64,000 nt of DNA from assembly GCA_963665595.2 (NCBI GenBank), contig CAXXJK010000009.1, forward strand, positions 1 through 64,000, read 5' to 3'. Shown piece by piece: positions 29,248 through 37,829 of this stretch (its first letter is position 1; each line of letters opens with the position of its first letter). A program made the position numbers and the translations under genes. The notes beneath the pieces were generated by a model. The model was not told the origin of the DNA. It ran no database searches and was given only the letters and a program-made list of their open reading frames with translations. The stretch comes from G963665595 sp963665595. GTDB taxonomy: Bacteria; Actinomycetota; Coriobacteriia; Coriobacteriales; CADBOM01.

Positions 29248-29847
29248 TTAGAATTTGTTTTTTATCGCCTCGTAGTGGTTGTTCGTGAGTAGATGACAGA
29301 CATTATCAAGCACCACGCCGTCGTATCTTCGCTCAGCATAAGCAAGGGTTCCCTCATAAAGAAAGCCACACTTCTCAATAACTCGTCGCGAGGCTTCATT
29401 GTGGGGGAAATGATAGGCCGATATTGCATCAAGTTTCAATTCTTCAAATCCGTATGTGATACTACGTCGTGCTGCTTCAGTGGTAAAACCCTTTCCCCAA
29501 TAGGGGCGGGCGAGTGCGTAGCCGAGCATCAAAACGCTATCATTCTCGCGCTTCGGATCGGCAATAAGACCAATCGAACCGATCACGATATCAGTTCCTT
29601 TTAATGTGATTCCCCAGACTGATGGTTGATCAATAAAAATCGCCTGCATGATAGTTCGGGTTTCTTCAATGTTTTCATGAGGCTTCCATCCTGCATGAGG
29701 ACCGACGGCGGGGTCTTGTGAATAATCAAATAATGCCGTCTCATCATCTTGCGTGATAGCGCGAAGGACTAAACGTTTCGTTTCAAGAGTTGACGCGCTG
29801 GGCGGGGGAGTTGAGGGGAATTTGCTTGTGGTGGTAAACTCGGGCAT
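29248..29847 (-). CDS. GNAT family N-acetyltransferase (RimJ/RimL-like)
   Basis: 199-residue acetyltransferase of the ribosomal-protein-alanine type. TKRLVLRAITQDDE opens the domain near residue 23; the acetyl-CoA loop is ARPYWGKGFTTEAARR near 112-127 and NEASRRVIEKCGF near 150-162 closes it. The N-terminal 20 residues are Pro/Ser/Thr-rich. The substrate is not predictable: proteins, small metabolites or antibiotics are all used by this family. AAGGAT lies before the ATG. It may share a transcript with the XRE-desulfoferrodoxin gene. Confidence 0.85.
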   Translation of the reverse strand: MPEFTTTSKFPSTPPPSASTLETKRLVLRAITQDDETALFDYSQDPAVGPHAGWKPHENIEETRTIMQAIFIDQPSVWGITLKGTDIVIGSIGLIADPKRENDSVLMLGYALARPYWGKGFTTEAARRSITYGFEELKLDAISAYHFPHNEASRRVIEKCGFLYEGTLAYAERRYDGVVLDNVCHLLTNNHYEAIKNKF

Positions 29848-29964
29848 CGAATAATCCTTCTCAGAGCATATTAGTTTTCTTTGATACTATCATGGTATAA
29901 ATTTTACGGTATCTAGGGGTTGGCCAGATATAAGAAACCAAAGTTATCGACAAGAATTTTTCCG

Positions 29965-30013
29965 CAAGAAGCATGCGCCCGTCACCTCTTTACGAGATAT
30001 GACGGGCGCATGC
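29965..30013 (-). terminator. Terminator of the flavoprotein reductase gene
   Basis: A perfect 14-bp stem, GCATGCGCCCGTCA (29971-29984) with TGACGGGCGCATGC (30000-30013), around a 15-nt loop. Read on the minus strand it follows the stop codon by about 20 bp and is followed by TTCTTGCGGAAAAATT, a weak T tract. Confidence 0.7.
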
Positions 30014-30033
30014 TCAAATAAATCTAGCCAGTG

Positions 30034-32508
30034 CTAGCGTGCAGTTGAAGTCGCTGCGGTATCAACGAGCGCGGGGCTTACGTACGTAAACCCGTTGTAA
30101 GTTTTGCTTATGTATTGAGCGGCATTGATACCGGCCAGACGGCTAGATGTCCACACCCACCCCTGTGCCACTCCGCCGAAACCACAATAGTTGCGTTTAG
30201 GATGCATGAGCACACCAAGGGAATCTACGCCGGTCGCATATAACCCATTAAGAGGAGTCGCATGGTCGGCCTTGAGCACCCGTATTTGAGTATCGACATC
30301 TAATCCACCGCAGGTGGCAAATGCGGCGTTATATACTTTCACCGCATAGTAAGGACCCGTTTTGAGTGGGGTTAGATACTTTTTGTCTTTTCCTTGCTCG
30401 GCATCATTTTTGTTGGCAACACACTCATTGTAGCGAGAAACCGTTGCTTGAAATGTAGCAGAATCGACATTGATGAGAGTGGCAAGATCAGCGAGGGTCT
30501 CTGCCTTATAAGCCATACCTTCTTTAATGGCGTAGCCCATTGCTTCGTAAACTTCGGGAACGGGCGTGTTTTTGGGAATGTCACCTTGAGAGCAATATCC
30601 TTCAAATTTTGGAATCTGATTGAAGCCTTCGGTCGCAAATACCTTCATCTGTTCATCAGCCACTATTGTCCAGTAATAATCACCCGCGGCAAAGCAAGGC
30701 CAAGACTCATCATCGTTGGTATTTGCGAAGCTCTCATAGTTAGCCTCGTTCATAAAGCGCTTGCCACTCTTATTGATTGCGAGGGTGGGGGCAGAGGTAC
30801 CTACGGCTAAGGGCACATTGTTGAGCGTCCACACCTTGGTTCTGCCGGTTCGGCCATCAAGCGTATTCTCGTAGAAGTTAAATCCGTATTGAGTGAGCCA
30901 GTGATCGAGTGTCACATGCATGACGAGAGGACTCATGCCGACATTCCATGTGCCAGCACCTGCATTAAGGGCTGCCTGGAACATAAGGCCGGTGTCTTGT
31001 CCGGTTCCTATTCCTCTGCGATCTCCGCGCCATTGCTCGTCTAGAAGTGTGTTACACATTTTTTGGCTATTCAAAAATCCGCCCGTAGACATGATTACGG
31101 CTTTTGCGGTGATTACATATTCTTTACCGGTCACTAAGTTACGCGCCTTTACGCCGGTAACGGTATTGCCATCGGTGACGAGCTCATACCCTTCGGTTTC
31201 TAATAGATAGGAGCCGCCCTGTGCTTCAATTTCTGCAAGCATTTGTTTGTAATAGCTATTAAGAATTTTGCGGCGGTCTTCGTATGAGCCTGTATCAGTA
31301 TTTGAGGTGAGCGCAACGTTAAAAGAAGTTTTTCCCTTGGTGAAACTATTGGCATCCATAGTTCCCCACCGGTAACACATGTCATACATCCAGTCGATTG
31401 TATGGCCCGATTCTTCAAACCACATATCGAGGACATCTTCTTTTGCCATTATTTTTCCGGTTGATTTGTCGGTTACGAAGTCCTTCCACAACGCCTTGAA
31501 AGCAGCTGCATCAACGAAATCCTGACCATTATTGGCAATCTTGGTATATTCAGGAGGATTTACTGAGGCGCCCTCATGAGTAAGAGCAGATTTTCCTCCA
31601 TATTTTCCTGCATGATCAAGGCCGAGAATACTTACACGCTGATTTCCGTTGAGCTTCTGAATTTGCTCACACGCTGATTTCATGGCAAGTATACCGCCGG
31701 TCCCCATTCCCACTACGAGGACATCGGTGCTTATGTTTTCAGTAACACCTTGTTCGGTTTTAAGGTTTGGTCGGACTTTGAAGGCTGATATAGCTGCCTT
31801 ATCAGAACCACCGGCAACGAGGGCTTGCTTTAGCGCATCTTCGACGGCGCTGCGTACAGCGTTGCAGGTTGCAGTTGCACCTGCAATTGCATCTATGACT
31901 ATGGATTGAGTTTCAATAATACGAGGGAAGTAACGATCCTTTACACTTTGAAGAATCACTTCGGTTTCGCCGTGAGCAAAACGGTCTTGCGGCGTCTCAA
32001 TCTTGAGAAGGGAGCCTTCGTTAACCGTTATTGTTACGGGAAGATCCCAAACTTGCCAATACCCCTTTGCGGCACCCGTATAGGTTCCCGGAGCCATATG
32101 CACAGTACTTTTGGTGGTCGTACCCACACAGGCGTTATAGGCGGTTTGAGCTGCACTCTTTACTGCATTTGAAGTAACGGTTGCTCCGCCGACAGCGTCA
32201 ATATCGATGGTGGCATTGTCAATCATCTCCTGTTGCATAACCTGACAGGCGCGCCCACCGCGAGAAGGCGTTTCGTTGAGCCCGGTAATTGCAGCATCAA
32301 TGACAGCCTTTTTCTTGGTATCGACGGTCAGGGTGACCGTTACGTCTCCACCGAAGCCGGCCGTGGTTGCAGATTTAGTAACTTTTTCTCCGGCACCGCT
32401 GCAACCTTCAAGGGAACCAATTCCTGCGGCACCCACTCCCATGATGCCTACAGCAGCGGCGCCCTTAAGAAAATTCCTCCGCGAAATGTTGATACGTTCA
32501 TTCCTCAT
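30034..32508 (-). CDS. Tat-exported FAD-dependent flavoprotein reductase with two FMN-binding domains (fumarate reductase-like)
   Basis: The 824-residue protein starts with a twin-arginine signal, SRRNFLKG at residues 9-16, a hydrophobic stretch and a lipobox-like GSLEGC at 36 (Glu at -2 is atypical). Two FMN_bind domains follow, each with the threonine motif for covalent FMN: DAVGGATVTS near 100 and DAIAGATATC near 210. The rest is a FAD_binding_2 reductase: VLVVGMGTGG near 264, and a C-terminal HPKRNYCGFGGVAQGWVWTSSRLAG. It should accept electrons outside the membrane and reduce a substrate such as fumarate, urocanate or another enoate or catechol-type compound; which one cannot be told. 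No heme motif (CxxCH) is present. AGGAGG precedes the ATG; the gene is divergent from a 12-TM LuxR regulator. Confidence 0.9.
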   Translation of the reverse strand: MRNERINISRRNFLKGAAAVGIMGVGAAGIGSLEGCSGAGEKVTKSATTAGFGGDVTVTLTVDTKKKAVIDAAITGLNETPSRGGRACQVMQQEMIDNATIDIDAVGGATVTSNAVKSAAQTAYNACVGTTTKSTVHMAPGTYTGAAKGYWQVWDLPVTITVNEGSLLKIETPQDRFAHGETEVILQSVKDRYFPRIIETQSIVIDAIAGATATCNAVRSAVEDALKQALVAGGSDKAAISAFKVRPNLKTEQGVTENISTDVLVVGMGTGGILAMKSACEQIQKLNGNQRVSILGLDHAGKYGGKSALTHEGASVNPPEYTKIANNGQDFVDAAAFKALWKDFVTDKSTGKIMAKEDVLDMWFEESGHTIDWMYDMCYRWGTMDANSFTKGKTSFNVALTSNTDTGSYEDRRKILNSYYKQMLAEIEAQGGSYLLETEGYELVTDGNTVTGVKARNLVTGKEYVITAKAVIMSTGGFLNSQKMCNTLLDEQWRGDRRGIGTGQDTGLMFQAALNAGAGTWNVGMSPLVMHVTLDHWLTQYGFNFYENTLDGRTGRTKVWTLNNVPLAVGTSAPTLAINKSGKRFMNEANYESFANTNDDESWPCFAAGDYYWTIVADEQMKVFATEGFNQIPKFEGYCSQGDIPKNTPVPEVYEAMGYAIKEGMAYKAETLADLATLINVDSATFQATVSRYNECVANKNDAEQGKDKKYLTPLKTGPYYAVKVYNAAFATCGGLDVDTQIRVLKADHATPLNGLYATGVDSLGVLMHPKRNYCGFGGVAQGWVWTSSRLAGINAAQYISKTYNGFTYVSPALVDTAATSTAR

Positions 32509-32745
32509 TGCATTCCTCCTAGGTTTGTGTCCATAGTCTCTTGTGAGACTTTTACCTAAGAGGATTCTGTTATGAATGAGAGCAGCGAGATACCTTTGTG
32601 CGGATGGAATTCAAACACCCATGCGGTAAATCTCTAGAATTTGTCTACCTCTTTTAGTATGAAATTTAGAAAAACTCGCGCAAACCCCTCGTTGTTCATT
32701 TTGAAAGGCTGGATTAACTGCTATATTTCTTGGGGAGGAAATCAA
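32509..32745. promoter_or_regulatory. Divergent regulatory region between flavoprotein reductase and LuxR regulator genes
   Basis: This 237-bp non-coding gap must hold both promoters. I could not place convincing -35/-10 pairs or a clear dyad, only the two strong ribosome sites at its ends (AGGAGG on the minus strand, GGGAGG on the plus strand). Because the LuxR protein is divergent from the reductase, its operator is likely here. Confidence 0.5.
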
Positions 32746-34245
32746 ATGCAGGAACTGAAGAAATTGTTGAGCGAAACTCCGGGAATCATTATGGCGGCTC
32801 TCGGTTTAGGCGCTTGTCTTGTCCTCCGCGAGGCAAATGTGCTATCCGCTTCTGCAAATATTCCCGCAGAGCAGGATGCCTCGGTTTTCTTTTTCTCGAT
32901 AGTAATTATGTCGATATTAATGGCATTGGTTTATAGAAAATACCCTTCTTTTCGTCTTCACCGCCATCCTATTGTGGCTGCGTTTATAGCTGCTTTACTA
33001 TCTCTTTCTGCAGTTCTTTCTTTTGGCTCTCTCGCAACAAAAGTTGACCCAGCATGTGTTATTTTCTTTAATACCGTATTTCAGGTGGGGGCAACTTTTT
33101 TGATTTTGATGTGGGGGGAAATGCTTTTCCCTTATGGCGCAAAAAGAATTGTCTATATATTTGCTATCTCTTGTGGCATTGCGGCGTTACTCGTTGTATT
33201 GCTTGCTCTGATCAAGACAGATATCGAATATGGAGTTATCGCTATGCTGCCGATCTTATCTTTGATATGTCTGTACTATTTCAAGGAGTACAACAGTTCG
33301 CGTAATGGTTTTGCAACAACAGACTGCGTAGATACGTTGAGGACACGCGTTGCCTCTCCCTTTAGCTTCTCAGGATTTGATACAAATAAAGCAAAGTGGT
33401 TGTTTACTAGTTTCGTAATGCTGACGTTCTTTTTCTACCGCTTTTCTGTGGGCAAAGCAAGCTACACGTGGATACACGTTCTCGGGGGCTCAGGCGCCAC
33501 GTTATCGTCGCAGATTTCAAATGCATTGGGTATGCTTATCGCAGGTTTTCTTATGATTATATTTATCCGCTTTTTTTGGCATGCTCATAATCTTGGTACG
33601 TATGAGATGCTTGTTTTTGTCATTCTTGCGCTTACGCTATATATTACGTTAATTGTGCATGATCGATATGTTCCGATTCTTATCGTACCGCTCAATATTG
33701 GGCAGAAACTCATCACACTTCCCATACTCCTTGCGCCCTATATTTTTTCTACTATGCACAAAGGCTCGCCCTTTGTCATAGAGGTCCTTTTGTTGGGTCT
33801 CTGCTCGTTTGGCACAGGGTGCTACTCTATCGCTTCGTTGTTCTTTTCCGAAACCATCTGTTCAACGCTTGTTGGCATCTCGCTCTCCCTTTTTCTTGTC
33901 TCGGTATTTGTTTTAATCTACTACGATCAGAAAGCCACATACGCAACGTATGCAGATGCAGAAGATGAGGGTGAAGAACAGATTGGGGGAACTCGAGAAA
34001 GGGAACACAATAGGGCAGTAATCAATGCCATAACGTCGACCTTTCAGCTGACTCATCGGGAAGAAGACATTCTCGCTCTTCTTGTTGAGCGCTATACCGC
34101 TGCCAATATTGCCGAGATACTTGTTGTTACCATGGCTACTGCGAAGACCCACATGAGAAATATATACGCTAAGTTAGATGTTCACTCTCAGAAAGAGTTA
34201 ATAGGCCTCTACCATGAATTTGAAGGCATGATTGACAAACAATAG
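32746..34245 (+). CDS. Membrane-bound LuxR-type regulator with 12 transmembrane helices
   Basis: A 499-residue protein: about 12 hydrophobic helices (six between residues 12 and 200, six between about 220 and 425), then a polar acidic linker and a C-terminal LuxR/GerE HTH (LTHREEDILALLVERYTAANIAEILVVT ... TAKTHMRNIYAKL, about 430-490). This one-component membrane sensor design is frequent in Eggerthellaceae beside flavoprotein reductases, from family knowledge. I infer that it senses the reductase substrate and controls the divergent gene. ATG 32746 follows GGGAGG; the reading from 32641 adds 35 residues with no ribosome site. Confidence 0.85.
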   Translation: MQELKKLLSETPGIIMAALGLGACLVLREANVLSASANIPAEQDASVFFFSIVIMSILMALVYRKYPSFRLHRHPIVAAFIAALLSLSAVLSFGSLATKVDPACVIFFNTVFQVGATFLILMWGEMLFPYGAKRIVYIFAISCGIAALLVVLLALIKTDIEYGVIAMLPILSLICLYYFKEYNSSRNGFATTDCVDTLRTRVASPFSFSGFDTNKAKWLFTSFVMLTFFFYRFSVGKASYTWIHVLGGSGATLSSQISNALGMLIAGFLMIIFIRFFWHAHNLGTYEMLVFVILALTLYITLIVHDRYVPILIVPLNIGQKLITLPILLAPYIFSTMHKGSPFVIEVLLLGLCSFGTGCYSIASLFFSETICSTLVGISLSLFLVSVFVLIYYDQKATYATYADAEDEGEEQIGGTREREHNRAVINAITSTFQLTHREEDILALLVERYTAANIAEILVVTMATAKTHMRNIYAKLDVHSQKELIGLYHEFEGMIDKQ

Positions 34246-34325
34246 GGTAGGGCACAGAGATGCCTCGTACGCTGCACAACCCATCATTTTGAGTAATTCT
34301 TCTGGCTGCACGATTCAATTATAAT

Positions 34326-34365
34326 CGAACATTTGTTTGCATATCGAACGTATGTTTGATACTAT
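34326..34365 (+). promoter_or_regulatory. Promoter with two tandem LexA (Cheo) boxes before the radical-SAM gene
   Basis: Box 1 is CGAACATTTGTTTG (34326-34339), box 2 CGAACGTATGTTTG (34345-34358), start to start 19 bp. Against CGAACRNRYGTTYC, box 2 differs only at the last base and box 1 also at one inner base. A promoter TTGCAT (34337-34342), 17 bp, TACTAT (34360-34365) places box 2 in the spacer, just as at ruvC. Confidence 0.82.
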
Positions 34366-34394
34366 GCTTCTATTGAAATTTATCAAGGAGCATT

Positions 34395-35864
34395 ATGGAC
34401 ATCAGCGAAAAACTTGAAATACTTACCGGTGCTGCAAAATATGACGTTGCATGCACGTCGAGTGGCGTTGACCGCGGCGCGCGTAATGGCGCTCTGGGTA
34501 CTACATTGGGTGCTGGTTGTTGTCACAGCTTTGCCGCAGATGGTCGCTGTATTACGCTTCTGAAGGTTCTTATGACAAATATCTGCATGTACGATTGCGC
34601 TTACTGTGCCAATAGAGCAAGTAACGATATTCCTCGTGCTGCTTTTACCCCACACGAGTTGGCAGAACTTACTATCGAATTTTATCGGCGTAACTATATT
34701 GAAGGATTGTTTCTGAGCTCGGGTGTCATTCGAAATGCTGACTTTACCATGGAGTTAATCATCAAGACCTGCGCCATCTTGCGCAACGAATATGGATTTC
34801 GAGGCTATATACACGCAAAGGCTATCCCCGGTGCAGATTCCGCCCTCATCGAAGAGTTGGGTCATCTTTGCGATCGCATGAGCGTGAATATCGAATTACC
34901 GACTCGCCGTAGCGTATTGTTGCTCGCGCCTGAAAAAAGCCATCTATCACTGACGCGACCTATTGCTCAGATTGCTCAGGGTATTCGAGAAAACAAAGAC
35001 GAGTTGACTCATGCGAGGGGATTGGCTCGTCGAGAACGTAAGATGACCGATTATTTTGCGCCGGCGGGACAAAGCACACAGTTGATCGTGGGTGCTACCC
35101 CTGACTCAGATCTTCAAATACTTCGTCTTTCAAAGAAACTCTATCAAAAGTATGATCTTAAGCGTGTATTTTTTTCTGCGTATCTACCCGTAAATAATGA
35201 TGAGCTTCTGCCTGATACATCAGTTTCTGTTCCGCTTGATCGGGAACATCGTCTCTACCAGGCTGATTGGCTGATGCGATTTTATTCATTTGATGCCGAC
35301 GAGCTTCTTGACGAAAAACATCCATTTCTTGATACACTTTTTGATCCAAAAACCGCTTGGGCCCTTGCTCATCTTGAACAGTTTCCCGTTGAACTGAACC
35401 ATGCCCCTTATGAGACACTTCTGCGAGTCCCAGGGCTTGGAGTAACAGGAGCGAAGAAGATTATAAAGGCGCGCCGTCATGCGGTGATACGCCCAGAGAC
35501 GCTCAAACCATTAGGTCTTTCTCTTAAGCGGCTGCAGTATTTTGTAACATTTGCTGGCGTATACAGTGCTCCGGTTATTTTTGATTATGAACCAATTCGT
35601 GCTCGGCTTGCCTCTATGAGCAACCGAGGAGGCAACGCGGCTCGTGGAGGGGGTAAACGTGCGATAGAAGGTCAACTTTCATTTTTTGATACGCCTGAGA
35701 GCACGGTGGACGAACGAGGCCGCTCGCGTGCATTTGAGGCGCAACGTCAAAAGCTTTTGCAACTTACCGGTGGTGTACAAAGCCCTGATCTGGGGCTACC
35801 AGCAAACAGGTCACGGTGCGACGCTAAACCTCAAACGACATCTCTGCTGAAGATGGTGGTGTGA
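34395..35864 (+). CDS. Putative DNA modification/repair radical SAM protein (TIGR03916 type)
   Basis: 489 residues. The radical SAM ligands are CMYDCAYC (Cys64, 68, 71), preceded by further cysteines GAGCCHSF (42, 43) and Cys52. LFLSSGVI and YIHAKAIPGA blocks follow. Near residues 350-370 is a helix-hairpin-helix, LRVPGLGVTGAKKIIKARR, a DNA-binding element. The family is annotated as probable DNA modification or repair on the basis of this fusion; its chemistry is unknown. Ribosome site AAGGAG precedes the ATG. It is followed without gap by its usual partner (DUF4130). Two LexA boxes upstream show SOS control. The C-terminal 80 residues are Gly/Arg-rich and variable. Confidence 0.88.
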   Translation: MDISEKLEILTGAAKYDVACTSSGVDRGARNGALGTTLGAGCCHSFAADGRCITLLKVLMTNICMYDCAYCANRASNDIPRAAFTPHELAELTIEFYRRNYIEGLFLSSGVIRNADFTMELIIKTCAILRNEYGFRGYIHAKAIPGADSALIEELGHLCDRMSVNIELPTRRSVLLLAPEKSHLSLTRPIAQIAQGIRENKDELTHARGLARRERKMTDYFAPAGQSTQLIVGATPDSDLQILRLSKKLYQKYDLKRVFFSAYLPVNNDELLPDTSVSVPLDREHRLYQADWLMRFYSFDADELLDEKHPFLDTLFDPKTAWALAHLEQFPVELNHAPYETLLRVPGLGVTGAKKIIKARRHAVIRPETLKPLGLSLKRLQYFVTFAGVYSAPVIFDYEPIRARLASMSNRGGNAARGGGKRAIEGQLSFFDTPESTVDERGRSRAFEAQRQKLLQLTGGVQSPDLGLPANRSRCDAKPQTTSLLKMVV

Positions 35865-35866
35865 CC

Positions 35867-36685
35867 ATGGTTTCATTGCAAACGACGATTCAAGAGGAAA
35901 CGTTTCGTCTTTTTGCTGCAGGTGAGGGGCAACAAGAACAATCAATATATGTCTATGACGGAAGTTTTGAGGGTGTGCTCACCTGTGTGTTTCAAGCATT
36001 TGCGCGCCACGAAATACCCCGATCAATTGTTACCGAGAGTGATCTTCAACTCTCACTTTTTCAAGAATTTCTTGTGTTTCCGACCGATGAAGAGCAAGCG
36101 TTTCGCGTACGCCGCAGTGTATCGCTTCGATTTGGTGAAGAGACCTATGAGTCAATGCAACGGGTATTTCTGAGCGATGATCCAGAAAAAGGTATCATTT
36201 TGTACAGATATCTCAGCCTCCTCTACAAGGAGGGCAAGTCACAGATAAACAATCTCTGTCATCCCGTTGTTGCTGCGTTTTGCAAAATCAATGGTTATGT
36301 AGCCAAAGAAATACAGTATCATCGACAATTCATTCGATTTGCAAAGATGCCGAATGATGTGTATATCGCACGCATTAGTCCACGTGCAAGCGTCGTGCCT
36401 CTTCTCATGGACTATTTTACCGCTCGCTTCAACACGCAATCATTTCTCATATATGACGAAGTCCATCATATGGCGGGAATTTTTGATACGCTTGATTGGC
36501 GACTTGTTGTGGGAGAGAATCTTACGTTGCCTGAAGAGGAAAGCGACGAGATAGCGTACCAACATATGTGGAAGTGCTTTTACGATGCAATATGTAATCG
36601 CGAGCGTCTTAATCCCGGACTTCGGCGTCAGCTTATGCCTAAACGCTTCTGGGGTCATCTGAGCGAGATGAATCCTTTGAGGTAA
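35867..36685 (+). CDS. DUF4130 / TIGR03915 partner protein of the radical SAM DNA-metabolism gene
   Basis: 272 residues with the family pattern YVYDGSFEGVLTCVFQAF near 31-48, GKSQINNLCHPVV near 123, QYHRQFIRFA near 148-157, YIARISPRASVVPLLMDYFTARF near 165-187 and the C-terminal WKCFYDAICNRERLNPGLRRQLMPKRFW. Such proteins occur next to, or fused to, the radical SAM protein or to uracil-DNA glycosylase-like domains; biochemical function is unknown. ATG 35867 is used; an overlapping GTG at 35861 is also possible. The gene is co-transcribed with the radical SAM gene from the LexA-controlled promoter. Confidence 0.85.
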   Translation: MVSLQTTIQEETFRLFAAGEGQQEQSIYVYDGSFEGVLTCVFQAFARHEIPRSIVTESDLQLSLFQEFLVFPTDEEQAFRVRRSVSLRFGEETYESMQRVFLSDDPEKGIILYRYLSLLYKEGKSQINNLCHPVVAAFCKINGYVAKEIQYHRQFIRFAKMPNDVYIARISPRASVVPLLMDYFTARFNTQSFLIYDEVHHMAGIFDTLDWRLVVGENLTLPEEESDEIAYQHMWKCFYDAICNRERLNPGLRRQLMPKRFWGHLSEMNPLR

Positions 36686-36733
36686 TGTAATCTATCGGAG
36701 ACTTAAAATCAGTGCGGCTGTAACCTATGCCGA

Positions 36734-37228
36734 TCATATAATCCAAAAGCCCATAATGCCACAGGCTATTCCGAGCAGGAGGCCGCCAACAATATCTCGA
36801 AGGAAATGCACTCCGCTCATTATTCTGACAACTCCTATTGCAAGGGGGACCATGATATATATGACAGCAAATGCGGGCAAGATATAAAACAAGGTCATCG
36901 AAATGATGGTGGCAGAAAATGTGTGACGGCTGGGGAAAGAATGGCCTCTTGTTCTTTTGTCAATAGTAGGTTCAAGGTCAATTATTTCGTAAGGTCGTGG
37001 CGCATTGATCAGGGTGCGAACCACGCTTACCAGCAAAAATGATGTTCCTGGGACAAGAATTACCTTAAATAGGCGGCTGTCATTTTGTGCCACTAGGTAG
37101 ATGATCAAGGCGATATACGCGGTTGCCACTACTCCTACCAACAGGTGATCTATGAACCTTAAGGCTCTCATGACATGAGGATGGCATCTCATGTATGCGG
37201 CAATTTCAATGTAGGACGCTGCTCTCAC
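36734..37228 (-). CDS. PAP2-superfamily membrane phosphatase
   Basis: 164-residue integral membrane protein with about five helices and the three phosphatase motifs of the PAP2 family: RTLINAPRP near 71-79, FPSRHTFSA near 98-106 and SGVHFLRDIVGG near 137-148. Such enzymes dephosphorylate lipid phosphates, for example undecaprenyl pyrophosphate or phosphatidic acid. Start is GTG 37228 with a weak AAGAGA upstream; ATG 37192 is possible. It is convergent with the DUF4130 gene and lies 23 bp downstream of a metallophosphoesterase gene on the same strand. Confidence 0.87.
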   Translation of the reverse strand: MRAASYIEIAAYMRCHPHVMRALRFIDHLLVGVVATAYIALIIYLVAQNDSRLFKVILVPGTSFLLVSVVRTLINAPRPYEIIDLEPTIDKRTRGHSFPSRHTFSATIISMTLFYILPAFAVIYIMVPLAIGVVRIMSGVHFLRDIVGGLLLGIACGIMGFWII

Positions 37229-37251
37229 TCAGTCTCTTTTCAAGATAGTTT

Positions 37252-37701
37252 CTACAGAGTAATGATCCTTACCTCAAGTGAACTATCGTCTTTGATTTCC
37301 AGTAGGGCAACTGTTGGATCATGTTCGTTTCGAGGACTGCTGGCAGACCCGGGATTGATGAAAAGGTGTGTACCGCGAGTTTCAAAAAGAGGCTGGTGGG
37401 TGTGACCGCAGATGACTATATCGACCGTTGGATCAATGGTGCCGATATCCTTTGGTTTGTGCACTATCCTGAATCGTTTGCCTCCTATCATCGGAGTGGC
37501 GACTGCGCCAACGGTCGGTCCATAGAGGGCATGATCGCAATTTCCGAGAACGGCGTAGACCGGTGCAATGGTTTCGAGTTCCCAGAGTATTGAGGGACCG
37601 CAGATATCACCTGCGTGAATGATGACGTTCATACCGCCAAATACATCGAACACGCGGGGATCTAAATAACCGTGCGTATCTGAAATTACTCCTATTTTCA
37701 T
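37252..37701 (-). CDS. YfcE/MJ0936-family metallophosphoesterase
   Basis: 149-residue calcineurin-like phosphodiesterase with every metal ligand motif: ISDTHGYLD (5-13), HAGDICG (near 30), GNCDH (near 54), VHKP (near 80) and CGHTHQP (near 98). Members hydrolyse phosphodiesters in vitro; the cellular substrate is unknown. Start is ATG 37701 from the family alignment; no clear ribosome site is visible there, and a TTG at 37764 would add 21 residues. It is followed on the minus strand by the PAP2 gene. Confidence 0.88.
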   Translation of the reverse strand: MKIGVISDTHGYLDPRVFDVFGGMNVIIHAGDICGPSILWELETIAPVYAVLGNCDHALYGPTVGAVATPMIGGKRFRIVHKPKDIGTIDPTVDIVICGHTHQPLFETRGTHLFINPGSASSPRNEHDPTVALLEIKDDSSLEVRIITL

Positions 37702-37829
37702 AGGCTTAGTGTAAGGTAAGAAGGTATAGGGCTTTTGCAGAGAAGATAAAAAACCGCGTTTCAACGTGTGGCATTCATGTAATTGTGGGATGATGAATAC
37801 AAAGGAATCGTCTTTGGAAAGGTCGGCAT

